Shown here in pieces: positions 35,740-45,089 of a stretch of 64,000 bases of DNA (within the stretch, counting starts at the first letter, position 1; each line of letters begins with the position of its first letter). This stretch comes from an uncultured Dyadobacter sp. (GTDB taxonomy: Bacteria; Bacteroidota; Bacteroidia; Cytophagales; Spirosomataceae), in NCBI RefSeq assembly GCF_946482605.1, contig NZ_CAMLSE010000041.1, positions 1-64,000 of the forward strand, in the 5' to 3' direction. The notes under the pieces were generated by a model, which was not told where the DNA came from, searched no databases, and saw only the letters and a list, made by a program, of their open reading frames with translations. The position numbers were made by a program, and so were the translations under genes.

Positions 35740-36942
35740 CTAGGATTCTTTAATCCAGGAAATCATCTTTTCCAGCGTCTGGATCACAATTTGCTTGTCT
35801 TGCGCCTCGTAGCTGTATGCTTTGTTACGCAGGCTTTCATAGGAGATTTCTTCTTTTCTGGGTGTGGAAAGGAAAGGGGCCACGCTTTGCATGAGTGCGT
35901 TGAGCGACTTGGCCTTTACGATTCGTGCAGCGTCCATAGCGCGTAGAATAAGCCCTATCTGATCCACCGACAAAAAACACATCACCTTGAAAGGTTCGGA
36001 TTTTTCTTTAGACTGCTGCGGCTGATTCTGGAGTGGCAGCACATCCCACTGGTGCTTTTTTTCCAGGTACGTGATCTCCTGGGCGAACCAGTTTCCAAGC
36101 ACTTTCTTCAAATCTGCATGCTGGGGGCTTAGTTTTACCCCAGCCTTGCGATGCATCTGGTTGAATTCCTTGTAGCTTAGAAGCAGCTGAGTCATCTTTT
36201 CATGAACCGCTCCGTAAGCATTGATTTTCTGAGCGAGCTTTTGGGTGAAGTAATTCATGAAACCACGGCTGTTAAAGTTCAGGTAGACCAGCTGTTCGAT
36301 CACAGCCTGGTGGAGCCGGGCGTGGTCTTGTTCGCTGCTGATTTTTTCAAGCGAGCTGACAAGCTCTTTCTTATAGAAAACTTCCCGGAAAGAGATCGGT
36401 CTTTTCTCTGAATCATAAACAAAGTGGTGGAGACTGTTTGTAACGATATCGGTCAGGCTCCGGTTATCAACGCGGATAAATAGGTCTGCGCGCAGCATCT
36501 CCAGCCGCTGGGAAAGCTCATTTTTTATTTGAGCCAGATAGGAGGCGGGAACCCTTTCGTCCAGGCTTAAAAAGTCGCTGAACCGGTCCTCGACAAAGCC
36601 AAGCAGCTCATCCAGATAGCCAGAAATACTTTCAAGGGCAGCGTGAAGCCTGCCGTGGGCAGGACCAATCTTGGCTGCATTCTCGTAAGCCTGATCGAGC
36701 AGCATCACAAGACTTGCATGGTACTGGCCGACCAGCAACTGCATTTTCCTGCGCGAATCGACGTGAAAACCCTGCTGCTTTAAGAACTTGATATGGCGGT
36801 CCTTTTCCTCGCCGGCTTTGGCGACAATCGTCTCAAGCTGTTTCCCAGAGAGCGTATCGACCTCAGTTTTGGCCACATTCAGCGTCACGTTGATGATAAA
36901 GTCCAGCCATTCGAGCGAGTAGTTTTTTTCAAGCATATCCAA
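35740..36942 (-). CDS. 400-residue protein of unknown function in the RiPP cluster
   Basis: Family not recognised. The protein is almost all helical and charged, without a signal peptide or membrane segment, and is therefore probably cytoplasmic. It starts 84 bp after the precursor peptide gene and is on the same strand as lanB, the two-component genes and the precursor. It could be a regulator, carrier or maturation helper for the peptide. Nothing in the sequence resembles LanC (no zinc-binding Cys/His/Cys pattern). Confidence 0.6.
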   Translation of the reverse strand: MDMLEKNYSLEWLDFIINVTLNVAKTEVDTLSGKQLETIVAKAGEEKDRHIKFLKQQGFHVDSRRKMQLLVGQYHASLVMLLDQAYENAAKIGPAHGRLHAALESISGYLDELLGFVEDRFSDFLSLDERVPASYLAQIKNELSQRLEMLRADLFIRVDNRSLTDIVTNSLHHFVYDSEKRPISFREVFYKKELVSSLEKISSEQDHARLHQAVIEQLVYLNFNSRGFMNYFTQKLAQKINAYGAVHEKMTQLLLSYKEFNQMHRKAGVKLSPQHADLKKVLGNWFAQEITYLEKKHQWDVLPLQNQPQQSKEKSEPFKVMCFLSVDQIGLILRAMDAARIVKAKSLNALMQSVAPFLSTPRKEEISYESLRNKAYSYEAQDKQIVIQTLEKMISWIKES

Positions 36943-37026
36943 GGGGGCTTAACAGAAAAAAAAGGACAAGAAAATGCCCGGAAACCGAAGGCAATCTCTT
37001 CGGGTCCGGGCGGGTGGGCGCTGGTT

Positions 37027-37158
37027 TTACAGTTTGCCGATAAGTGTGCAAATCGTGCCGCTAGTCGTAATCGGATCATCGCCACCAGGCCCTTTGAGCC
37101 CTGTTTGGCTTACCACTAGCTGGCGAATGATCAGTTTGGGTTTTCTTGCTTTTTTCAT
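37027..37158 (-). CDS. RiPP (class I lanthipeptide-like) precursor peptide
   Basis: 43 residues starting MKKARKPKLIIRQLVVSQTG, a basic leader with the KKxxxKLxL-type start seen in Bacteroidota class I lanthipeptides. A GPGGDDP segment follows, and the core-like end is ITTSGTICTLIGKL. Five Thr/Ser and one Cys lie in the last 14 residues, as expected for dehydration and at most one thioether ring. The longer frame to 37272 is not needed: the ATG at 37158 opens the conserved part. It sits between the kinase and the unknown 400-residue gene, all read leftwards with lanB. Confidence 0.7.
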   Translation of the reverse strand: MKKARKPKLIIRQLVVSQTGLKGPGGDDPITTSGTICTLIGKL

Positions 37159-37231
37159 TGCTCTGACTTTTTGTTGACAGAAGCAAAGGAAGCGCTCGGG
37201 GCCTACATGGCCTATTTTCAGGTACGAAGCG

Positions 37232-38428
37232 TTAAGGTTCTGCGGATGAAACCGCAGGTTTTGGGGATGCAAGAATTGGGATACAGAGCAGAACCGCGTA
37301 ACTGACCGCGTCCTGCGTTATTTCGAACGTGTAAGGGTATTGACCCTGGAAGAGCATGGCTAGACGCCGCTCGATGGTGGGCAGGCCAAGGCCCTGCAAG
37401 GGCTTTTTCACCGGGCGTGACGGCTTGTTATTGGTAATGCTAAATTCGAGCATCGAGTCAACCACTGCTATTTGAATATGGATCCGGCTGATGCCAGCAT
37501 GCGCGCCAGCGGAATGCTTGACCGCATTTTCTGCCAGTGATATCAGCACCAGGGTTGGGATGTAGCCCGCCGTGGACAGGTGGTCTGACTGTTGCCATGT
37601 TATTTTAAGCCTTTTGCCGTAACGGACCGATTCCAGTTTCAGGTAGCTTCTCAGGCTTGCCAGCTCCTTCTTGACGGGTACGAAACCGGTGGATGTCTCA
37701 TAAAGTGTGTACCGGAGAAGGCCGGCCAGGCGGTTAAGGTATCCTGCTGCCTTGCCTGAGACTGGCAGCACCGAGGCGTAGGCCGACAAGAGCACGTTGT
37801 AAATAAAATGAGGCTCCAGCTGCGCTTTCAGTAGCCGCAGCTCGGTCTCTATCTTCTGCCGCTGCATAGCCGCTTTGCTCTGGCCTTCTGCAAGCCCATA
37901 TTGCAGCATTTTCAAACCCACCGGAAACAACAGCAGTTGCAGTTCCTGCAAATCGTAGATGAATACCAGCCAGTCGCGCCAGCCGCGGGCAGCTGGCGCT
38001 TTCAGGTAAGCATTGCCCAGACTGCCGATCGCTCCTCCGAGTGAGGTTAGACCGTAGGCTTTGTCCAGAAGCCCGTATACCAAAAGGCTTGACACATGCA
38101 TCGCAAAGGTCAGACCTGCCAATGTCGCTATTAGCAGCCACCGAACGCTGAGCCTGCCGTGAAGTCTTTTAAATAGCCAAATCCCGGCATAAAAAACAGG
38201 AATGAACCGCAGATAGTATATCAGGTAGGAACAGAAAAGCTTCCTCTCAGGGAGCTCCCCGGCCGAGGCGGGGATAAAGTAGGCAAGGTGGTAGAGGACA
38301 AAAAGGGCCCAGAACAGTGCGTGCAGGCGGATGCGCCTGCGCCCTTCCAAATTGAGCAGCGTGGTTAGCTGTGAATAATCCGGTCTGTTAGCCGAAGGCC
38401 AGGCGCTGAATGATTTCGTTTCGTTCAT
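37232..38428 (-). CDS. LytS-type sensor histidine kinase
   Basis: 398 residues. Membrane segments occur through the first 180 residues (LFWALFVLYHLAYFI, FIPVFYAGIWLF, WLLIATLAGLTFAM). The kinase core has the H-box LEPHFIYNV (H207) and N-box SLAENAVKHS (N301), the His_kinase/LytS architecture. It is co-transcribed with a LytTR regulator whose gene overlaps its start by 41 bp. In this place it likely senses a signal for peptide production. The H-box reads IYN instead of the usual LFN. Confidence 0.85.
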   Translation of the reverse strand: MNETKSFSAWPSANRPDYSQLTTLLNLEGRRRIRLHALFWALFVLYHLAYFIPASAGELPERKLFCSYLIYYLRFIPVFYAGIWLFKRLHGRLSVRWLLIATLAGLTFAMHVSSLLVYGLLDKAYGLTSLGGAIGSLGNAYLKAPAARGWRDWLVFIYDLQELQLLLFPVGLKMLQYGLAEGQSKAAMQRQKIETELRLLKAQLEPHFIYNVLLSAYASVLPVSGKAAGYLNRLAGLLRYTLYETSTGFVPVKKELASLRSYLKLESVRYGKRLKITWQQSDHLSTAGYIPTLVLISLAENAVKHSAGAHAGISRIHIQIAVVDSMLEFSITNNKPSRPVKKPLQGLGLPTIERRLAMLFQGQYPYTFEITQDAVSYAVLLCIPILASPKPAVSSAEP

Positions 38429-39182
38429 CTTTTGTGATCGTTACCCTGAGTTGATTATAAAGTTCAATGGTGTTGCCTTCAATGCTGCTGATCTGATAAC
38501 GGTTGACGATGTACGAGCGGTGGGTACGGATGAAATGGGGAGGAAGGTTAGGGGCAAGTTCACTGAGTGTGGCCCGGGTCCGGAGCACGGAGCGGTCATT
38601 GAGGTAGATTCTAACGTAATTTTGCTCGCCTGTGATAAAGGAGATATTTTTATAAAATATGCATTGCAGTTTTTTTTCGCTTTTGATCCATAGCCGCTGT
38701 TCGTCAAACGCTGGCAGACTCCCCAAAGCGTCTTCGCTCATTTGGAGTCCGGGAGCATTTTGCTTTCCAGGCGCAACTGGCGCTGGCGTTAGAAGACGCC
38801 CTTTGCGTTTTGTGGCCTTGGTAATAGCTTTGACAAAACCATTATAGGTGACTGGTTTGGGAAGAAATGAGATCACATCATAATCGTAGCCCTGGATGGC
38901 GAATTTCTCAAAGGCGCTGGTGATGATTACAGATGAACCTATCGCCGGGCGCATGTCCAGTAATTCAAGCCCGTTTATTTCGGGCATATTAATATCCAGA
39001 AAGACGATATCCGGATTTTTGTTCTCGATAATCTGCAATCCTCGAACCGCGTCGAAACAGCTGCCCGAAAGCATCAGCCAGGGGATCTGACCGATGTGAC
39101 TTTTCAGGATCTTGTGATTCGCAGGCTCATCGTCGATAATAACGCAGCTCAGTGAGCCGGCCGGGTCGTGACTCGTTTTCAT
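38388..39182 (-). CDS. LytTR-family response regulator
   Basis: 264 residues. The receiver domain has the acidic pocket DDE (18-20), the phosphorylation site D63 in VFLDINMPE and a Lys in FLPKPV. The C-terminal LytTR DNA-binding domain contains NYVRIYLNDRSVL and FIRTHRSYIVN. It pairs with the kinase encoded downstream, and lies 54 bp after lanB. It probably controls the RiPP operon by binding paired direct repeats, which I could not pick out in the 42.3-42.7 kb region. Confidence 0.9.
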   Translation of the reverse strand: MKTSHDPAGSLSCVIIDDEPANHKILKSHIGQIPWLMLSGSCFDAVRGLQIIENKNPDIVFLDINMPEINGLELLDMRPAIGSSVIITSAFEKFAIQGYDYDVISFLPKPVTYNGFVKAITKATKRKGRLLTPAPVAPGKQNAPGLQMSEDALGSLPAFDEQRLWIKSEKKLQCIFYKNISFITGEQNYVRIYLNDRSVLRTRATLSELAPNLPPHFIRTHRSYIVNRYQISSIEGNTIELYNQLRVTITKDERNEIIQRLAFG

Positions 39183-39236
39183 GGCTTTGATGCGGCAGAT
39201 TGCCCATATAGGTGTCAGTATGATGTTTAAATTAGT

Positions 39237-42200
39237 TTACATTTGGTTACTTGCAAAATCTGTGATAACAACTTTTTCTACATTCAGTTGAAAATCGTAG
39301 TACTTCTTTAAAAAATGATAAATGATGGATTCATGAGTCTTCTGATATGAACAGAAGTAGCGGTTGCAAAACAGATGTATCAAATCGGCAATAAACGGGA
39401 TGCTCTTATTTGTATTAAAGCCCTCAAGCACACTCAGTTGGGTTTGGATCAAAGCCTTGCGATCTGACAATGCCAGGAAAGTGTCTGCCAGCGGCAGATG
39501 CTGCTCGGGGTGCTGCATCAGTTTTATAAGCACTGACTTGTGCTGCCGGTAGAGATGATCAACCCTTAATGAGCCTGTATCCTGGCAGACAAGACTGACA
39601 AATCTGAATTTGCTATCAAGGCTATGTCCAAACGCGTCCAGCGTTTGGTCGGCCGCAAGCATCGCTGTCAACCAGCGGAGCTCGGGCGCAAGTCCCAACG
39701 GCTGGCTACGCAGAAGACCCGCCACGGCCTGGCTATCGATGAAAAACAGGGTTTCTACCTGCGCATAGTCCATCAGCTGGTAACGGGCGGTCTCCCTTTC
39801 GTAAAGCTGTGATTGAAGCCGGTGAACCGCCCCACTGGCAAGCTCCGCTTCCAGCAAGGCGTTCAGACTGTTAGTTATTTTGGGTTCGAACGCTTGCATA
39901 CCAGGGCTATAAATTCTTAAGCGAATGTGCGTATCGGGATCCTTGTAGCGGATGAAAAACCATTTTTGCAGAAGGCCTTTCATTTGTAGTTTTATCACAA
40001 AGGGTATCAGCTTCGAGGTCAAAAGCTGGTGCAGAAAATTTTCACTGCCGTAAATTTTGACGAAAAGCCAGCCGTCCTCGGAGCCCATAAATCTTTTGGT
40101 TTGGTCCGTGGTCCGCGGGTGGTCTTGCTCTTGCGGAAACTGCGGACCAGACAAGACCGGAATCACAACCTCGTTTCGGTAACCCTTGTTCTTAGTACTT
40201 AGTAGTCCGCGGCCGGGTGAACCCGGCACCTCGGTAAGACTCAGCAGCTTTTTTTTCCTTAACGCGTCTGCCAGGATCGCGACAGCGACCGGGCAGTCCC
40301 CGTCGATCAGAAGCTGCGCGTCGTTTTCGCCCAAACTGACAAACCTTGGAATGCCCAGGAGCTTTCGCGCTTTTTTCCACCAGTTAAGATTAGCTTGATC
40401 CGCCTTCGCTGCTTCTGGTAGCCAGCAGCTGCTGACATTCCACCGGGCCTTGGAGATAATTACCCTGCCATACTGGACTCTGGGAAAGAAAGGGTAGTGG
40501 CTCGTCGAAGCTCCGTCCCAGAACATTTGCGGGGCTTGCTGGCAGGCAACCGAGCACAGAAAGCGGTATAATGCAGGTCCCTGGGTGAAGTTGTGCGCAC
40601 TGTTCAGGCGGGGGAGAATCCGGGCTTTTAGCTTTTGAGAGTACAGCACGATTTGTGAGCCCTTGACTGCGAGCATAATGTCCTCGAGCGGAATACTCGT
40701 ACTTTCACCGCTGGTCAGATAGCAAAGTTGATAATCGTTTAATTGTGGCCGCCTTGTAACGCTTCCCTGCAGGCCGGAAGGGGAGTAGGTAATTTCCGCA
40801 AAGATCACCGAAGGGTGCTCAGCCTGCTCGCGCTCGACCATCTTTCTAAGAACTTGGCGAAGATCATCGTCGGCGTCAGCAAAGCGGGCCATCAGCTGCG
40901 CGCTGCCGGGCCCTGCAATGCCCTTTAGTTCAAACAGGTAATTGCCGCTATCAAATCCTGCCGCGCTATTTGTAATGATGCTTCCCAGAATCGAGAAGCC
41001 CTCCGCCTGCGTGCCCTGTGAACTGGCACCGGCCAGGTTCAACTCAGCCTCAGAAACCATGTAGGCTTTTCCAGGGTGCAATTGCCCGTGAGCGTAAGCA
41101 TCCTGTATCCAGGCAGGGGCGGTGGAAACGGGCGACTTGGGTCCATGAGCCTTTACAGTCAACCCGCTCGCAATTTCCGCCTCTGGGCTCAGGCTGAAAG
41201 TCTGGCCAAATCCCACACCCGTGTCAGGATCGAGCGCCTGCATCAGCGGGATCTGCCGGGTTTCAAACCGGGCAGTAAACTTTTTGATAAAGTCTGATAA
41301 CTGCTCATCGTGTGGCGGCCGGCCGACAAGCAGTTTGCCGACTTCTTTGATAATGCGGTTAATTTCTGTGGAGCGCAACGAGCAGTGGCGGGTTCTTAGC
41401 TGCAAATCGATTTGCACGGGTGCTGTGGCAGTGATCCCAGTATCCTTCAAGGCCTTTTCCAGGGGGGCGAACCTTTGAGCGCCATCTGCTTTGGTTTGCC
41501 TTACTCTGTCATAGCTTTCAAAGACCGGCCTGAAACTTCCGCCTGCGTGACTGAGAAGCTGGCTCTGAAATGCCTGAAGGCTCAATGGCTGCTCTTTGCC
41601 GCAAACAAGTACCTGCTCTTTAATCAGGGCTTGGATCAGATCGAGTGCCCCTTGCTGGCTGACTCCTGATGATGTCAGGGTTTGCTGGATCGTTTGCCAA
41701 CTCGCAGAAGGCTTGCAACAGTCCAGCACGGTTTTCAAATCCGGGTCATCCTCTATTTCGCGGAAGGCGAGCGCTTGTGCATCTGGCTGGGACCTGTCTC
41801 TGATCGCGTACCGGTAGCCACCCGCACCTTTATACAGGCTGCTGTTGATGCTCAAAGGCTGTGATAAAGACTCATTTCTTTCTTGGGCGCTGATGCTGCC
41901 TATCTGGGTGAGTACCTGACCGGAAAGGGTAGTATGCTTTTTAAACCTACCACTGAATTCTATCTGGGTGAGCTCAGCCAGGCTTGCCTGGCAGTAACCT
42001 GCAAAAAGCCCGAAAGGGGTGCTGCGCGTGCAGGCACGGATCAGATATTTGTAGATCGAGATTAAAACCTGGTGCTTGCCAGTGACGGGTCTGCCTTCTG
42101 ACAGGTCGATGCCATGCCGGTACAAATCCGGTGAGGCAAGGTAGAGCGCCTCCTGGAAAAGCGGGATGTTCATCACGCGAATGATCTGTTTTTCAAGTGA

Positions 42201-42302
42201 GCTCGGGTCGGCCCTTAGGGCCCGGTTGACTGAGGCAAGCAGATTTTCAGCCAGCAGTGGTCTTCTGATCAAGAGCATCTGTTGAGATCGTAATTTGTCC
42301 AT
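39237..42302 (-). CDS. lanB: Full-length lantibiotic dehydratase LanB
   Basis: 1021 residues. The N-terminal glutamylation domain starts near residue 1 and includes the hallmark TPFGLFAGY (95-103). The C-terminal SpaB_C elimination domain covers about 735-1015 (WFFIRYKDPDTHIRLRIYSP). The enzyme uses glutamyl-tRNA to activate and then dehydrate Ser/Thr of a precursor. Both halves are in one chain, as in NisB. It heads the leftward cluster with the two-component genes and a 43-residue precursor. No LanC cyclase, protease or ABC exporter was found in the window. Confidence 0.9.
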   Translation of the reverse strand: MDKLRSQQMLLIRRPLLAENLLASVNRALRADPSSLEKQIIRVMNIPLFQEALYLASPDLYRHGIDLSEGRPVTGKHQVLISIYKYLIRACTRSTPFGLFAGYCQASLAELTQIEFSGRFKKHTTLSGQVLTQIGSISAQERNESLSQPLSINSSLYKGAGGYRYAIRDRSQPDAQALAFREIEDDPDLKTVLDCCKPSASWQTIQQTLTSSGVSQQGALDLIQALIKEQVLVCGKEQPLSLQAFQSQLLSHAGGSFRPVFESYDRVRQTKADGAQRFAPLEKALKDTGITATAPVQIDLQLRTRHCSLRSTEINRIIKEVGKLLVGRPPHDEQLSDFIKKFTARFETRQIPLMQALDPDTGVGFGQTFSLSPEAEIASGLTVKAHGPKSPVSTAPAWIQDAYAHGQLHPGKAYMVSEAELNLAGASSQGTQAEGFSILGSIITNSAAGFDSGNYLFELKGIAGPGSAQLMARFADADDDLRQVLRKMVEREQAEHPSVIFAEITYSPSGLQGSVTRRPQLNDYQLCYLTSGESTSIPLEDIMLAVKGSQIVLYSQKLKARILPRLNSAHNFTQGPALYRFLCSVACQQAPQMFWDGASTSHYPFFPRVQYGRVIISKARWNVSSCWLPEAAKADQANLNWWKKARKLLGIPRFVSLGENDAQLLIDGDCPVAVAILADALRKKKLLSLTEVPGSPGRGLLSTKNKGYRNEVVIPVLSGPQFPQEQDHPRTTDQTKRFMGSEDGWLFVKIYGSENFLHQLLTSKLIPFVIKLQMKGLLQKWFFIRYKDPDTHIRLRIYSPGMQAFEPKITNSLNALLEAELASGAVHRLQSQLYERETARYQLMDYAQVETLFFIDSQAVAGLLRSQPLGLAPELRWLTAMLAADQTLDAFGHSLDSKFRFVSLVCQDTGSLRVDHLYRQHKSVLIKLMQHPEQHLPLADTFLALSDRKALIQTQLSVLEGFNTNKSIPFIADLIHLFCNRYFCSYQKTHESIIYHFLKKYYDFQLNVEKVVITDFASNQM

Positions 42303-42703
42303 GGTATTTTGTCAATGAAAGGTTACAAGATTTCAATGACGATCAAGGAAGCGATTTAACAAAAATGCCGGGACGAACTCGCCGGAATAGGGGCTGAGAC
42401 CGCAGTAAACAGGTATGAAGTCGTATGGAGGTTTTGACCCGAAACAAGCCAAAAAGTGCAGCTAAGCTAATCCCGGCCGGGACAGCTGCCGGCAAGGCCC
42501 GCCAAAAGTGTTCGGCATAACCGCGTTGCTGCGCGTGCTTTCTTATTCCGCTTCCTTTTGGCCAGGGTGCGCCGGAATTGAGGCTAAGCTTTCTTTTTTT
42601 CTTGTTTTTCTTTGGGTCAAAACAATTGTTGTTTTCAGCATTCAGATCAAGGAAGGCAAGGGCAAAAGATCGGTTTTAGTTTTCATCCAAAATCTTAGAG
42701 CTC
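42303..42703. other. Divergent promoter region between lanB and DUF932 gene
   Basis: 400 bp without a gene. It separates the leftward RiPP operon from the rightward mobilisation module, so both promoters should lie here. An AT-rich TTGTTTTTCTTTGGG stretch near 42602 fits a plus-strand promoter. A CCCGGCCGGG palindrome (about 42474) is the only other clear structure. Confidence 0.4.
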
Positions 42704-43771
42704 ATGTCGCACAACATTCACTTCAACGAAAACACAGGTAAGCACGCTTTTTTTTCAGTCAAAGAAAAAGCGTGGCACGGCTTAGGACAAATTGTAGACG
42801 GCTGCTTGTCGAGCAGCGAAGCAATCCGTCACGCTGGTCTTGATTATCAGGTAGTCAAAACTCCGCTTTTTACGAGTCAGATCCATCACGAGCTGGCAGG
42901 GAACATCACCATCTTTCCAGACGAGCTCACCCAAATCAGGGGATACTACGCCACCTGCCGCGCTGACTCGGGCAAACCCCTGGGCGTGGTCGGCAGTTGT
43001 TACCAGATCATCCAGAACATTGACGCATTCACTTTCTTTGACAGCATCGCAGACGGGAAAGGCATCCGCTACGAAACTGCCGGGGCGCTCGGTGCAGGAG
43101 AGCGGATTTTTATAACTGCCAAAATTGACGATCATATCATCGTTGGCAAAAATGATTTGATAGAGCAGTACCTGTTTCTGACTAATTCGCACGACGGATC
43201 AGGTAGCATCACAGTCGCGTTTACACCTGTTCGTGTGGTTTGCCAGAACACCCTCAATGCAGCAATCCAGGGGCTAAGCTCAGCGGTCAAAATACGCCAT
43301 ACGGCCAGCGCCACAGACCGGCTCGCCCAGGCGCATCAACTGATGGGGCTGGCCGCCAAGACCTCGGTTGCGACCGAAGCCGTCTTTAACAAATGGGCAA
43401 AGGTCCGAATCACCGACAGCCAGTTGAAACGTCTGATCCAGATGGCGATGGCGCCCGGCAAGGAGACGCTGGGCAAGATCAAGGATGGCGATCTTGATTC
43501 GCTTTCGACTCAGTTTAACAATACCGTTGACCGTGTGTTTGAGTATGCGCTTTCAAGCCCTGAGCAGTGTCTTGTGACCACCGAAGGAACTGTCTTTGGC
43601 GCTTACAACGCCGTCACTGGATATTTTCAGAATGTAAGAAACTACAAAACGGCCCAGGATAAAGTAAGCTCCATTCTTTTTGGCGGCAATGCCGCCCAAC
43701 GGGGACAGGCTGCATTTAACCTCTGCCAGGGTTTTGCAGATTATGGCCCGGATATCTTTTGCGCAAATTAA
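42704..43771 (+). CDS. DUF932 protein, phage/plasmid-like
   Basis: 355 residues with the full DUF932 pattern (AFFSVKEKAWHGLGQIVDG at the start, LFLTNSHDGSGSITVAFTPV and RVVCQNTLNAA in the middle). Such proteins occur on plasmids and conjugative elements, and are proposed to act in DNA protection or replication after transfer; no activity is proven. It is the first gene of the rightward module and has its own terminator. Confidence 0.85.
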   Translation: MSHNIHFNENTGKHAFFSVKEKAWHGLGQIVDGCLSSSEAIRHAGLDYQVVKTPLFTSQIHHELAGNITIFPDELTQIRGYYATCRADSGKPLGVVGSCYQIIQNIDAFTFFDSIADGKGIRYETAGALGAGERIFITAKIDDHIIVGKNDLIEQYLFLTNSHDGSGSITVAFTPVRVVCQNTLNAAIQGLSSAVKIRHTASATDRLAQAHQLMGLAAKTSVATEAVFNKWAKVRITDSQLKRLIQMAMAPGKETLGKIKDGDLDSLSTQFNNTVDRVFEYALSSPEQCLVTTEGTVFGAYNAVTGYFQNVRNYKTAQDKVSSILFGGNAAQRGQAAFNLCQGFADYGPDIFCAN

Positions 43772-43778
43772 GTTTAGT

Positions 43779-43810
43779 AAATCCAGGGAGGGAATCCCTT
43801 CCCTGGATTT
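43779..43810 (+). terminator. Terminator after the DUF932 gene
   Basis: An 11-bp stem, AAATCCAGGGA (43779-43789) with TCCCTGGATTT (43800-43810), followed by TTAATGG. It is 8 bp past the DUF932 stop codon. A second hairpin (43835-43843 with 43848-43856, loop ATTC) lies 25 bp downstream and has a T-run only on the minus strand. Confidence 0.65.
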
Positions 43811-43856
43811 TAATGGTAGCTGCCGAAAAATCGCGGCCGCCCCATTCGGGGCGGCC

Positions 43857-44183
43857 CTAACAGCGGTATGAGCGGGCAGGGTCACATTTTCTGACATTTT
43901 TAGCCCCCCGCTCATGGGTATATTGGTGCTGGGTTTCTGGTGATTTTAGCTTAGGCAAAGTCCGAAAAAAAAAATCTGGATTCAATCCGGTCGCTACTCA
44001 TGATACCAAGTTAGCCTCAGACGCGATGGAAAGCAGGGCAAAATTCCGGCATAAACTCGGCCCATTCCTGCGGTGCATGGAATAGGCCCTGTCAGCGCGC
44101 CGCCGCCATTTATTCCGTTGCTTTGCCCTTCTTATCGCGCCTGTGGCGATGGGTGCACCATAATTCACTTAACCGTTAAGATT
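43857..44183. other. Gene-free stretch before radC-like gene
   Basis: Nothing recognisable beyond the hairpins at its left end. The frame opening at 44073 that runs into the RadC gene adds 37 residues lacking family similarity. Confidence 0.35.
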
Positions 44184-44654
44184 ATGGAAACCACTCAGAA
44201 TTTCACGGATTGCTTCAAGGTTGCAGAAATTGATTTAATCTACACGCCTTCCTATAAGGTCTCAGAGCGCCCAAAGGTAAGCTCTCCTGAATCTTCTTAT
44301 CAAATTCTGCTGCACAGCTGGAACAAGGGGAAGCTGGGATTTATCGAAGAGTTCAAAGTCCTTCTATTAAACCGCGGTAACCGCGTGCTTAGAATCTACA
44401 ATGTATGCCGCGGAGGAATTACTTCGACCACTGCCGATATTCGCCTGATTTTCGCAGCTGCTTTGAAAGCGGGTGCGACCGGTATGATATTGGCTCACAA
44501 CCACCCGTCCGGTACGCTCTGGCCTTCCCCGCAGGACCGTCAGTTGACCCAGCGAATTAAGCAGGTCGCGCAGCTGATGGAAATCGATCTTTTAGACCAC
44601 TTGATTCTTACTAGCGAGTCGTTTTACTCCTTTGCCGAGCAGGGCCAGCTTTGA
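44184..44654 (+). CDS. radC: RadC-like JAB-domain protein
   Basis: 156 residues from the ATG at 44184. The JAMM/JAB metal-binding motif AHNHPSGTLWPSPQD is present (H105, H107, S109, D118), so the site is intact. The N-terminal HhH domain of chromosomal RadC is absent, as is usual for the short RadC forms on mobile elements. Its role in element biology is unknown. A strong terminator follows. Confidence 0.88.
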   Translation: METTQNFTDCFKVAEIDLIYTPSYKVSERPKVSSPESSYQILLHSWNKGKLGFIEEFKVLLLNRGNRVLRIYNVCRGGITSTTADIRLIFAAALKAGATGMILAHNHPSGTLWPSPQDRQLTQRIKQVAQLMEIDLLDHLILTSESFYSFAEQGQL

Positions 44655-44669
44655 AAGCGGGTGAAAATG

Positions 44670-44704
44670 AAAAAACTCGCCTGAGCGCTCAGGCGAGTTT
44701 TTTT
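44670..44704. terminator. Bidirectional terminator between radC-like gene and 44737 gene
   Basis: A perfect palindrome with centre at 44686/44687, inner half CTCGCCTGAGC, flanked by six A on the left and seven T on the right. It can end transcription of the RadC gene from the left and of the minus-strand 91-residue gene from the right. Confidence 0.9.
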
Positions 44705-44736
44705 GTACATTTCATTTACATCACATCTGCACGCGC

Positions 44737-45012
44737 TCAATTTAGGGCCGCCAGCTTTTTGCTTGTTTGGGTGAGGCCTGCCTTTTCAAGGATCGTTTCC
44801 AGAACAGCAGCCAATTCGCTTGCCAGAGAGGCATCAGCGAACGATAAGAGCGAACTTTCACTTTTAGCGCCCGCAAGACCGGCCTGTACGGCTGTTGCCA
44901 ATAGTAGCGCCGTCTGACGCGAGATCTTTAGGTCGAGTTTAACAACTTCTGCCATCCCCGGGCTTGAAAGCAGCGTCTCAAAAAGCATCCGGACTTCAAT
45001 TTTTGTCTCCAT
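44737..45012 (-). CDS. Small helical protein of unknown function
   Basis: 91 residues, Ala- and Leu-rich and helical (TALLLATAVQAGLAGAKSES; LASELAAVLETILEKAGL). No family recognised; no signal peptide. It is the only minus-strand gene in this part of the element and ends at the shared terminator at 44670-44704, which supports real transcription. Confidence 0.55.
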   Translation of the reverse strand: METKIEVRMLFETLLSSPGMAEVVKLDLKISRQTALLLATAVQAGLAGAKSESSLLSFADASLASELAAVLETILEKAGLTQTSKKLAALN

Positions 45013-45089
45013 GTCTCCTCTGATTAATTGTTTGTGATTACCTGCAAAGAAATGTTTGGGAGCTGGTTTTCACCCATTTAAAATTTAAA

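Noticed and set aside
42508..42741. Small plus-strand membrane ORF before the DUF932 gene
   Set aside because: Hydrophobic by chance of a T-rich promoter stretch, and it overlaps the real gene start.
43835..43856. GC-rich hairpin as an attachment core
   Set aside because: More simply a second terminator, reading leftwards with a T-run.
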